Of a DNA stretch of 16,315 nucleotides, positions 10,496-16,315 are shown piece after piece; the first letter of the stretch is position 1; each line of letters starts with the position of its first letter. Made by a program: the position numbers and the translations under genes. The notes below the pieces were generated by a model. The model ran no database searches. It had not been told where the DNA came from and saw only the letters and a program-made list of their open reading frames with translations. Origin of the DNA: an uncultured Fenollaria sp. (GTDB lineage Bacteria; Bacillota; Clostridia; Tissierellales; Peptoniphilaceae); NCBI RefSeq assembly GCF_934202865.1, contig NZ_CAKPYL010000030.1, forward strand, positions 1 to 16,315. Reading direction: 5' to 3'.

Positions 10496-11080
10496 ATGGA
10501 AAATATTATAATTAGCAATGATTTAGAAAAATATTTATCTCAAGTAGATAGATATTTAAAATATATATCAGTGAGTGAAAAGACAGATATTTTATCTGAA
10601 TTAAAAAGTTCTTTTTATGAAAGACTAAAAAATGGTCAATCAAGTAAAGAAATAATTGATAAAATGCCTTCAGCAAAAGATTTAGCAGCAGATTATATGG
10701 AAGACTCCATAGATCGAAAAAAAATTTTTTCTTTTAAGAGAATGTGTCAATATATATTTTTTTATTCATATTCTTCATTAATCTGGCTAGCTGTAATCCC
10801 AACACTTTTCACATTAGCTATAGGCTTCTTACTATCTGGAATTATTAGTTTTGCTGCAGGTATAATGGGACTATTAAAAGGACTTGTTAATATTTCTTTT
10901 TTAAATGAAATTAAAATAATTTTTATTTATCATGAATTAAAAGGTGTTTCAGCTTTACTTGCTGGCATATTATTAGCGATTGTTTTTACTATATTAGGCA
11001 TTTTGTTTTGGAGAGGAACAGTTACCTTAATAAGATATTTACAAAATAAAAAGATAAGTATTTATAATAAATGTATATAA
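10496..11080 (+). CDS. DUF1700/HAAS-domain membrane protein, PadR partner
   Basis: 194 residues. The N-terminal 65 or so form the helical HAAS/DUF1700 module, with LEKYLSQVDRYLKYISVSEK and a second helix ILSELKSSFYERL, then MPSAKDLAADYMED. The rest is hydrophobic with about three membrane segments, near 88-110, 112-130 and 150-172, and a short basic tail. This family is commonly encoded right after a PadR regulator and is thought to act in membrane-stress or cell-envelope signalling; no biochemical role can be read from the sequence. A stop codon lies in frame directly before the ATG, so translation starts here or later. AAAAGGAG inside the end of padR is the likely ribosome binding site, at a rather long 12-base distance. 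It is 9 bases after padR, and the transcript ends in a terminator. The DUF4097 gene often found third in such operons is absent. Confidence 0.82.
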   Translation: MENIIISNDLEKYLSQVDRYLKYISVSEKTDILSELKSSFYERLKNGQSSKEIIDKMPSAKDLAADYMEDSIDRKKIFSFKRMCQYIFFYSYSSLIWLAVIPTLFTLAIGFLLSGIISFAAGIMGLLKGLVNISFLNEIKIIFIYHELKGVSALLAGILLAIVFTILGILFWRGTVTLIRYLQNKKISIYNKCI

Positions 11081-11103
11081 ATTATAATTTAATATTAAAT
11101 AAG

Positions 11104-11142
11104 CAAAAGTGTATTAATTTTTTTATACACTTTTGTTTTTTT
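11104..11142 (+). terminator. Intrinsic terminator after the padR-DUF1700 unit
   Basis: CAAAAGTGTAT (11104-11114) and ATACACTTTTG (11125-11135) form a perfect 11-bp stem with a 10-base loop. Seven T residues (11136-11142) follow. The end of the T run is shared with the first Pho-box hexamer of the next gene. Confidence 0.93.
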
Positions 11143-11178
11143 ACAAAAAGTTTACATCTTTTATATTTATTTTTAACA
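11140..11178 (+). promoter_or_regulatory. Probable Pho box: four hexamers at 11-bp spacing
   Basis: TTTACA (11140-11145), TTTACA (11151-11156), TATATT (11162-11167) and TTAACA (11173-11178) start exactly 11 bases apart. Three of the four fit the TT(A/T/C)ACA direct repeat bound by PhoP in Bacillus, and the third is degenerate. They lie just upstream of the -10 box of an alkaline phosphatase gene, the classic Pho-regulon target. Activation at low phosphate is inferred. Confidence 0.75.
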
Positions 11179-11187
11179 TATGAGATC

Positions 11188-11193
11188 TATAAT
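11188..11193 (+). promoter_or_regulatory. -10 box of the alkaline phosphatase gene
   Basis: TATAAT at 11188-11193 is a perfect -10 box, 24 bases before the start codon's AGAAAGGGGAG leader. No usable -35 box lies 16-18 bases upstream (the sequence there is ATTTAT-like). This fits a promoter that needs an activator bound at the repeats ending at 11178. Confidence 0.7.
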
Positions 11194-11217
11194 CAATACA
11201 AGAAAGGGGAGAATTCC

Positions 11218-12705
11218 ATGAAAAAAATTTTTAAATTCTTTGTATTAGTATTAGCACTAGCTATATTCGTATCTAGTTTCTCATTCTTAGGCGAAACAAG
11301 CTATGCTGAAAGCAAAAAAGCCAAACAGGCTAAGTATGTCTTCTTGTTTATTGGTGATGGTATGGGTGCTGCACAAGTTAACGCTGCTCAAATCTACACT
11401 GGAAATAAGGATAAAGTTGAGATAAAACCATTAGAGTTTTATAAGTTCCCAACAGTTGGTTTTGTTAACACTGAAGACTCTACAAGCTTCTGCCCAGACT
11501 CAGCTTCAACTGCCACAGCTATTAGCTCAGGCAATAAAACTCAATCTGGCGTTATAGGTAAGACAAGTGATCTTCAAAAGAATGTTACTACTGTTGCTGA
11601 AAAAATGAAAGCTCAAGGCAAAAAGATAGGTATTATATCAACTGTTACACTTAACCATGCAACACCAGCAGCTTTCTACGCTAATGTTACATCTAGAAAA
11701 CAATACTACGAAATAGGTAAACAAATGGCTGCTAGCGGCTTTGATTATTTTGCAGGTGGCTCACTAGAACATAGAACTGGTGACGATAAGAACAAAAAAG
11801 AAAAAGATCTTTATGATATTTTAAGAGCTAATGGCTACACTGTAACAGAAACAAAGAAAGATTTTGAAAAGATTAACAAAAATACAGGAAAAGTATTTGC
11901 TGTAACTGAAAGAATTCAAGATTCAGGTTCTATGCCATATACACTTGATCAAAAGAAGGGTGATATGACTTTAAGAGATACTGTTAGAAAAGCTATAGAA
12001 GTATTAGACAATGACAAGGGCTTCTTCATCATGGCTGAAGCTGGTAAAGTTGACTGGGCTTGCCATGCTAACGATGCTTTCTCGTCTATACATGAAGTGC
12101 TTGCACTTGATGACGCAGTTCAAGAAGCTATAGAATTTTATAAAAAACATCCAGATGAAACACTTATCCTTGTTACTGCTGACCATGAAACAGGCGGACT
12201 AAGCCTTGGTTATCAAGGAACAGGATATGACACACACTTTGAAATATTTGACAAGCAAAAAGTAAGCTATGTTGAATTTGATAAGAAATTTGAAGAATTA
12301 AAGAAAAACAACAAGAACCTTAAATTTGAAGATGCACTAAAATTAGTTAAAGAATCATTTGGACTAATAGTTAAGGATAAAAACACTAAGAAGGAAGATG
12401 AATTATTCGTATTAAATGATTATGAACTTGGTAAATTAAAAGCAGCTTTTGCTGAATCAATGAAAGATAAAGATAAGAGAACTAAATCTATAGAAACAAA
12501 CTTACTATATGGTGGATATGATCCATTTAGCGCAACACTTACTCATTTAATTGATAACAAAGCTGGTATAGGCTGGTCAACATTTGCTCATACAGCAGTT
12601 CCAGTACCTATATATGCACTAGGTGCAACATCTGAACTATATGAAGGAACTTATCACGATAGCGAGATCTATAGTAAACTTATGGAATCTTTAGGAGCAA
12701 AATAA
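11218..12705 (+). CDS. phoA: Secreted alkaline phosphatase
   Basis: 495 residues from the ATG at 11218, which has AGAAAGGGGAG 7 bases upstream and starts a clear signal peptide: MKK, hydrophobic core to about residue 24, then SYA-ES as the likely cleavage site after A30. The open frame runs upstream to 11071 but that part crosses the terminator and promoter and is not coding. The enzyme releases phosphate from monoesters outside the membrane. Active-site residues line up with E. coli PhoA: D47 (GDGMG), nucleophile S95 in PDSASTAT, T149, E274, D279 and H283 (AEAGKVDWACH), D322 and H323 (TADHETGG) and H458 (FAHTAVPVP). H147 and W280 stand where E. coli has D153 and K328, as in several Gram-positive and marine enzymes. 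A Lys-rich stretch between about 345 and 430 makes it longer than the usual 450. It is a single-gene unit with its own promoter and terminator. The symbol follows family use. Confidence 0.95.
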   Translation: MKKIFKFFVLVLALAIFVSSFSFLGETSYAESKKAKQAKYVFLFIGDGMGAAQVNAAQIYTGNKDKVEIKPLEFYKFPTVGFVNTEDSTSFCPDSASTATAISSGNKTQSGVIGKTSDLQKNVTTVAEKMKAQGKKIGIISTVTLNHATPAAFYANVTSRKQYYEIGKQMAASGFDYFAGGSLEHRTGDDKNKKEKDLYDILRANGYTVTETKKDFEKINKNTGKVFAVTERIQDSGSMPYTLDQKKGDMTLRDTVRKAIEVLDNDKGFFIMAEAGKVDWACHANDAFSSIHEVLALDDAVQEAIEFYKKHPDETLILVTADHETGGLSLGYQGTGYDTHFEIFDKQKVSYVEFDKKFEELKKNNKNLKFEDALKLVKESFGLIVKDKNTKKEDELFVLNDYELGKLKAAFAESMKDKDKRTKSIETNLLYGGYDPFSATLTHLIDNKAGIGWSTFAHTAVPVPIYALGATSELYEGTYHDSEIYSKLMESLGAK

Positions 12706-12740
12706 TAAATTTCATTAAAATAAAATTAGCTTACACATGA

Positions 12741-12769
12741 AAACAGGGAGCCGAAGCTCCCTGTTTTTT
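12741..12769. terminator. Bidirectional terminator between phoA and tyrS
   Basis: AAACAGGGAGC (12741-12751) pairs perfectly with GCTCCCTGTTT (12756-12766) around a 4-base loop. On the plus strand it runs into six T residues and ends phoA. On the minus strand the loop is C(TTCG)G, the extra-stable UUCG tetraloop in RNA, and a shorter T run of four follows; there it ends tyrS, whose stop codon is about 14 bases away. The two genes converge on this element. Confidence 0.9.
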
Positions 12770-12782
12770 ATATAGATATTAA

Positions 12783-14003
12783 CTAATATATAACTTTATG
12801 AAATACTTTTTTGCCTTTCTTAATCAATAGCTCTCCATCATTAAAGTCATCAAGTGTAATAACTTTACTAGCATCGCTTTCTTTTTCACCATTAAGAAGT
12901 ATACCGCCTTGTGAAATAAGCTGTCTTGCTTCTGAGTTTGACTTAGTAAGGTTAAGCTCTTTTAATAAGTTTAGTAGACCAATACCATCTTCAAAAACTT
13001 TTTTATCCATAGTAGTACTTGGAATATTTTCAGAGTCAGCTGAACCACTGAATAGGGCACGGCTTGCTTCTAAGGCTTTATCAGCATCTTCTTTACTGTG
13101 AACATCTTTAGTGATTTCATAAGCAAGTATTTCTTTTGCTTTATTAATTTCATTATCTTTAAGCTTAGCTAATTCGTTTATTTCTTCCATAGGAAGCATA
13201 GTTAGAAGCTTTAAGAATTTTATAACGTCTCTGTCATCAACATTTCTGAAGTATTGGAAAAGTTCATAAGGAGTAGTTTTTTCTCTGTCAAGCCAAACAG
13301 CGCCTGAAACAGTTTTACCCATCTTAACGCCATCAGCATTTGTTAATAACTTAAGAGTCATAACGTAGGCTTGTTTACCTTCAAGTTTGTTTATTAGCTC
13401 AGTTCCTTCAAGCATGTTAGCCCATTGGTCTGATCCACCAACTTGTAAGATACAGCCATATTTTCTATATAGCTCTAAGAAGTCATAAGCTTGCATTAGC
13501 ATATAGCCCATTTCAAAGAAAGTTAAGCCAGAAGAAATTCTGTTCTTATAGCAATCATAAGCAAGCATCTTAGAAACGTTGAAGTTAACGCCTATAGTTC
13601 TCATAAAATCAAGGTACTTTACATCGCGAAGCCACTCTTTATTGTCAACGTGCAATGCTTTGCCATCAGAAAAATCAATAAATCTTGACAATTGCTCAAC
13701 AAAGATTCTAGCATTTTCGTTAATAGTTTCTTCAGTAAGAAGCTTTCTCATATCTTGCTTACCAGATGGGTCACCAATCATAGTTGTTGCTCCACCAGTT
13801 AAGCAGATAGCTCTATGCCCAGCTGCTTGCAAGTGCTTCATAACCATAAGCGTAATGTAGTGACCTATAGTTAATGAGTTTGCTGTTGCATCATAACCAG
13901 TGTAGAATGTAATTTTTTCATTATTTAATAAATTTCTTAATTCATCTTCATAATTGCAGTTATCTATGTAACCTCTTTCTTTTAACACGTCAAAAACGTT
14001 CAT
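12783..14003 (-). CDS. tyrS: Tyrosyl-tRNA synthetase
   Basis: 406 residues. It charges tRNA-Tyr with tyrosine in the cytoplasm. The class I catalytic core has TIGH at 45-48 (the HIGH motif), the tyrosine-pocket stretch GYMLMQAYDFLELY (166-179), QVGGSDQW (187-194) and KMGKT at 227-231 in place of KMSKS, a normal variant in bacterial TyrRS. The C-terminal 65 residues form an S4 RNA-binding domain (ARQLISQGGILLNGE). The ATG at 14003 is preceded by AAAGGAGTGA. The leader is only about 25 bases from the predicted start of transcription, so there is no room for the T-box riboswitch that often controls tyrS in Bacillota. It is monocistronic, separated from the superoxide reductase gene by a terminator. 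Confidence 0.98.
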   Translation of the reverse strand: MNVFDVLKERGYIDNCNYEDELRNLLNNEKITFYTGYDATANSLTIGHYITLMVMKHLQAAGHRAICLTGGATTMIGDPSGKQDMRKLLTEETINENARIFVEQLSRFIDFSDGKALHVDNKEWLRDVKYLDFMRTIGVNFNVSKMLAYDCYKNRISSGLTFFEMGYMLMQAYDFLELYRKYGCILQVGGSDQWANMLEGTELINKLEGKQAYVMTLKLLTNADGVKMGKTVSGAVWLDREKTTPYELFQYFRNVDDRDVIKFLKLLTMLPMEEINELAKLKDNEINKAKEILAYEITKDVHSKEDADKALEASRALFSGSADSENIPSTTMDKKVFEDGIGLLNLLKELNLTKSNSEARQLISQGGILLNGEKESDASKVITLDDFNDGELLIKKGKKVFHKVIY

Positions 14004-14028
14004 AAAATCACTCCTTTAAACTGCCTTG

Positions 14029-14058
14029 ATTATAACATATTTATAATTATATTGTCAA
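14029..14058 (-). promoter_or_regulatory. Promoter of tyrS
   Basis: Read on the minus strand, TTGACA (14058-14053) is a perfect -35 box and TATAAT (14034-14029) a perfect -10 box. The spacer is 18 bases and ends in TGT, giving an extended -10 (TGTTATAAT). It is a strong constitutive-looking promoter lying between the upstream terminator and the tyrS ribosome binding site. Confidence 0.88.
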
Positions 14059-14070
14059 TCTATAAGCATG

Positions 14071-14098
14071 AAAAAGGACGGGCACTTGTCCCATCCTT
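14071..14098 (-). terminator. Intrinsic terminator after the superoxide reductase gene
   Basis: On the minus strand AAGGATGGG and CCCGTCCTT pair over 9 bp with one G-U, around a 7-base loop, and are followed by five T residues. It separates the superoxide reductase transcript from tyrS. Confidence 0.88.
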
Positions 14099-14109
14099 AT
14101 AAGCTTAAA

Positions 14110-14463
14110 TTATATTTCTTCTGAGTTTTCCCATAAACCATGGATATTGCAGTAGCTTAATGCAAGTAGAGTACCTTTAGCATTTGCTTTTAGCTTAACG
14201 CTCATAGATGGTTCAGTAAATAAATCTGATTCTCCGTGAGCTGATGCTACATAGCTAGCTACTTCAACTGGAATTTCTTTTCCTTCAGGAACGAAGAATA
14301 ACTTCATCCATGCTATGTGGTGTTCAAGAGTGTTTGGATGAGCAATTTCATCTCCAACACTTACGCAAACCTTTAAATCGTCTGCTTCTTTTGTTACGTG
14401 TATAACTGGAACGTGCTTTTCGCTCTTCCAATCTGCGCTTTTAACTAATTCTGATAATTTCAT
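14110..14463 (-). CDS. Superoxide reductase, neelaredoxin-like (class II, desulfoferrodoxin family)
   Basis: 117 residues. It reduces superoxide to hydrogen peroxide in the cytoplasm of anaerobes without making oxygen. The mononuclear iron site is complete: H17 (SEKHVP), H42 and H48 (HPNTLEHH), H108 and axial C105 (CNIHG), with E15 as the labile ligand and K16 near the open iron position. There is no N-terminal rubredoxin-like Cys4 domain, so it is the one-iron form. I start it at the ATG at 14463: AAGGGGG lies 9 bases upstream there, whereas the in-frame TTG at 14472 sits right against that site and cannot use it. The electron donor, usually rubredoxin, is not in this window. It is transcribed alone, divergently from the RNA methyltransferase gene. 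I could not find a convincing promoter for it in the 131 bases upstream. Confidence 0.94.
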   Translation of the reverse strand: MKLSELVKSADWKSEKHVPVIHVTKEADDLKVCVSVGDEIAHPNTLEHHIAWMKLFFVPEGKEIPVEVASYVASAHGESDLFTEPSMSVKLKANAKGTLLALSYCNIHGLWENSEEI

Positions 14464-14547
14464 TTTTATCAACCCCCTTGTATTTTATCTATACCCAAAG
14501 ATGATTTTTAATACACATTTAGATGAAAATATTTATTAATAGATTCA

Positions 14548-14576
14548 TTGTTTAATAGACTAATATATGTTATAAT
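14548..14576 (+). promoter_or_regulatory. Promoter of the RNA methyltransferase gene
   Basis: TTGTTT (14548-14553), a 17-base spacer ending in TGT, and a perfect TATAAT (14571-14576) with extended -10 form. Transcription would begin near 14583, giving a leader of only about a dozen bases that starts at or within the ribosome binding site GGAAGTGA. Confidence 0.75.
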
Positions 14577-14594
14577 TGTTATGGAAGTGATAGT

Positions 14595-15719
14595 ATGTAT
14601 GAATTAATTGCAACAAGTTCATTTGGCTTAGAAGCAATAGTTAAAAGAGAATTAAATGATTTAGGTTTAGAAGTAAGTAAAACTGATAACGGCCACATCT
14701 ATTTCAATGGTGATGCCATAGATATAGCAAGAGCAAATATTAATCTTAGATGTGCTGACAGGGTACTAATAAACTTAAAGAGCTTCAAGGCAGAGAGCTT
14801 TGAAGAGCTTTTTGATGGTATATATGAGCTTCCATGGAATGATATTTTAGATGAAGACTCTAATTTTATAGTTGAGGGCCGTTCACACAAATCAAAGCTA
14901 TTCTCAATATCTGACTCTCAAAGGATTACTGAGAAGGCTATAATAAAGAAACTACAAATGAAGCATGATATAAGTAGATTCTCAAAGTCATCTCATAGAC
15001 ATAGACTTGAGATATCTCTATTAAATGACATTGCAAGCATCACGCTTGATACTTCAGGAGACAGCCTTCACAAGAGAGGCTATAGAGATATGCAAGGTGC
15101 AGCTCCTCTTAAGGAGACTATGGCTGCGGCACTTGTAAAGCTATCGTTTTATAATAAGGATAGACCTTTCTTTGATCCTTTCTGTGGTTCGGGTACTATT
15201 CCTATAGAAGCATTACTAATAGCTAGAAACATTGCTCCTGGTCTTGACAGAGACTTTGATAGCATGAATTTTAAATTTATTGACGCTGACTTATTTAAAA
15301 AGGCTAGACTAGAAGCAATGGAGAAGATTGATTATAAGTCAAAGGTATACATCGATGCAAGTGATATATCGCACAAATCCATTGCCATAGCGAAACACAA
15401 TCTTGAAAATCTTGGTCTAAGTGATGATATTCGCTTCTTTGTAAAGGATTTTAGAGATGTCGATATTAAAAATAACTACGGAGTAATGATTACAAATCCG
15501 CCATATGGCAAGCGTCTTGAGGAAGATAATCTTAGGTCTTTATACAGTGATTTTGGTAAAAAGATAAAAAATTTAGATACATGGTCGATTTATGTTTTGA
15601 CATCATATGAAGAGATAGAGAGGGACTTCGCTAGAAAGGCTGACAAGAACAGAAAGCTTTACAACGGAAGTTTAAAGACGTATTACTATCAATTTTATGG
15701 CAAGAAACCTGAGAAATAG
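14595..15719 (+). CDS. THUMP-domain class I rRNA methyltransferase (RlmL N-terminal/YpsC family)
   Basis: 374 residues, the usual length for the Bacillota YpsC-like enzymes that match the N-terminal half of E. coli RlmL. That half methylates N2 of a guanosine in 23S rRNA (G2445 in E. coli). An N-terminal ferredoxin-like part (ATSSFGLEAIVKRELNDLG) leads into the THUMP RNA-binding domain (about 50-155). The SAM-dependent methyltransferase domain follows, with motif I DPFCGSGTIPIEALLIA (about 194-210) and motif IV TNPPYGKRLEE (about 302-312), where NPPY is the catalytic signature for amino-group methylation of a base. The start has GGAAGTGA 5 bases upstream. The phosphatase gene begins 16 bases after the stop with no terminator between, so the two are probably one transcript. 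The exact target base is inferred from the family. Confidence 0.93.
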   Translation: MYELIATSSFGLEAIVKRELNDLGLEVSKTDNGHIYFNGDAIDIARANINLRCADRVLINLKSFKAESFEELFDGIYELPWNDILDEDSNFIVEGRSHKSKLFSISDSQRITEKAIIKKLQMKHDISRFSKSSHRHRLEISLLNDIASITLDTSGDSLHKRGYRDMQGAAPLKETMAAALVKLSFYNKDRPFFDPFCGSGTIPIEALLIARNIAPGLDRDFDSMNFKFIDADLFKKARLEAMEKIDYKSKVYIDASDISHKSIAIAKHNLENLGLSDDIRFFVKDFRDVDIKNNYGVMITNPPYGKRLEEDNLRSLYSDFGKKIKNLDTWSIYVLTSYEEIERDFARKADKNRKLYNGSLKTYYYQFYGKKPEK

Positions 15720-15735
15720 GGGAGGTTATTTAATT

Positions 15736-16315
15736 ATGGAAAGAAAAGATGAAATATTAGATAAAATACTCTCCGTCGAAGTTTTGGATGCCATGGCAGA
15801 TTGGGTTAAGGTAGTTAATATAAAAGGTAAGATACTTTATGCTAATCAAGCTCTAAAAGATGCGATAGGCTATGACCCAACTGGTACTAATACTGATGAT
15901 TTAGATGATTTTCTAAAGCTTGATACGAGTGAAACAACTAGCGCTATTGAAAAGAATGAGATCATACAAAAGGAATTAAATATTGGCGACAACTACTATC
16001 AAGTGAAGTGCTCGCCAATATATGATGAGAAGATGAATCCCATCGCCATAGTTGAAGTATTTAGAGATGTTACAAGAGAGAGGGTTCTAGAACTTCAACT
16101 TATTCAAAGCAATGAAAATGTTTTTCATGATATGGAAATTACAAAAAGAATACAAAAAAGTATACTTCCTGTAAAAACGAAATATAAAAACATTGCTATA
16201 GACTATTTATATGAAGCAACTGAAACGCTCTCTGGCGATATGTTTGATATATTTGAGATAGAGAAGGATACCTATGTAATCTACATCGCGGACGTTGCAG
16301 GCCATGGTATAGCGG
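15736..16315 (+). CDS. PAS-domain PP2C/SpoIIE-type serine phosphatase, N-terminal part (3' end outside window)
   Basis: The frame stays open from the ATG at 15736 to the window edge, giving 193 residues of a longer protein. GGGAGG 11 bases upstream is the ribosome binding site. Residues about 12-115 look like a PAS sensor domain (ADWVKVVNIKGKILYANQAL near the start and VEVFRDVTRER at its end). Then RIQKSILP, as in RsbU-type proteins, leads into a PP2C-like phosphatase domain: TLSGDMFD with metal-binding D168 and IADVAGHGIA with D186. Phosphatases of this design usually act on anti-sigma-factor antagonists in response to a signal at the PAS domain. No membrane segment is visible in the part present. 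Partner genes, if any, lie outside the window. It follows the methyltransferase gene in the same transcript; no functional tie between them is evident. Confidence 0.9.
   Translation, partial: MERKDEILDKILSVEVLDAMADWVKVVNIKGKILYANQALKDAIGYDPTGTNTDDLDDFLKLDTSETTSAIEKNEIIQKELNIGDNYYQVKCSPIYDEKMNPIAIVEVFRDVTRERVLELQLIQSNENVFHDMEITKRIQKSILPVKTKYKNIAIDYLYEATETLSGDMFDIFEIEKDTYVIYIADVAGHGIA

Noticed and set aside
10725..10739. Second A8 run (followed by T6) in the DUF1700 gene as another frameshift
   Set aside because: The frame continues through it into sensible membrane helices, so nothing is broken there.
11071..11217. Upstream extension of the alkaline phosphatase frame
   Set aside because: The 49 extra codons cross a perfect terminator, the Pho-box repeats and the -10 box, and they precede an ATG with an excellent ribosome binding site and signal peptide.
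14464..14472. TTG start for the superoxide reductase, three codons upstream
   Set aside because: It lies directly against the GGGGG of the ribosome binding site; the ATG at 14463 has the proper 9-base spacing and gives the normal family length.

Overview
The window is a stretch of AT-rich chromosome from a low-GC Gram-positive anaerobe. The gene families, the dominance of AGA arginine codons and the strong GGAGG-type ribosome binding sites point to Bacillota. A superoxide reductase and a Na+-type F-ATPase c subunit suggest a fermentative anaerobe of the Clostridia/Tissierellia kind, perhaps near Peptoniphilaceae; the genus is an inference and is not shown by the sequence.

Layout, left to right. 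(1) 1-1331: 3' part of an FtsX-type ABC transporter permease. (2) 1341-8212: a complete F1Fo ATP synthase operon in canonical order, atpZ-atpI-atpB-atpE-atpF-atpH-atpA-atpG-atpD-atpC, with short gaps or overlaps throughout. The c subunit has the Na+ ligand signature, and epsilon carries an ATP-binding-type motif. (3) 8218-10077: two adjacent hairpins, an M3 oligoendopeptidase (pepF) and a strong terminator. (4) 10088-11142: a PadR-family regulator with a consensus promoter and an overlapping palindromic operator, then a DUF1700/HAAS membrane protein and a terminator. The padR frame is broken by one base at an A8 run. (5) 11140-12769: a secreted alkaline phosphatase preceded by four TTTACA-like hexamers at an exact 11-bp period, a probable Pho box, and followed by a bidirectional terminator. 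(6) 12783-14472, minus strand: tyrS and a class II superoxide reductase, each with its own terminator. (7) 14548-16315: a THUMP-domain RNA methyltransferase followed by the start of a PAS plus PP2C/SpoIIE-type phosphatase, cut by the window edge.

Most of the window is housekeeping: energy coupling through F1Fo, peptide breakdown, phosphate scavenging, tRNA charging, superoxide detoxification and rRNA modification. I see no mobile elements, CRISPR arrays, tRNA or rRNA genes, and no stretch over 300 bases without a gene. I found no clearly undescribed multi-gene system. The best leads are the Na+ signature of the c ring, the Pho box, the padR frameshift with its autoregulatory operator, and the hairpin pair in front of pepF.
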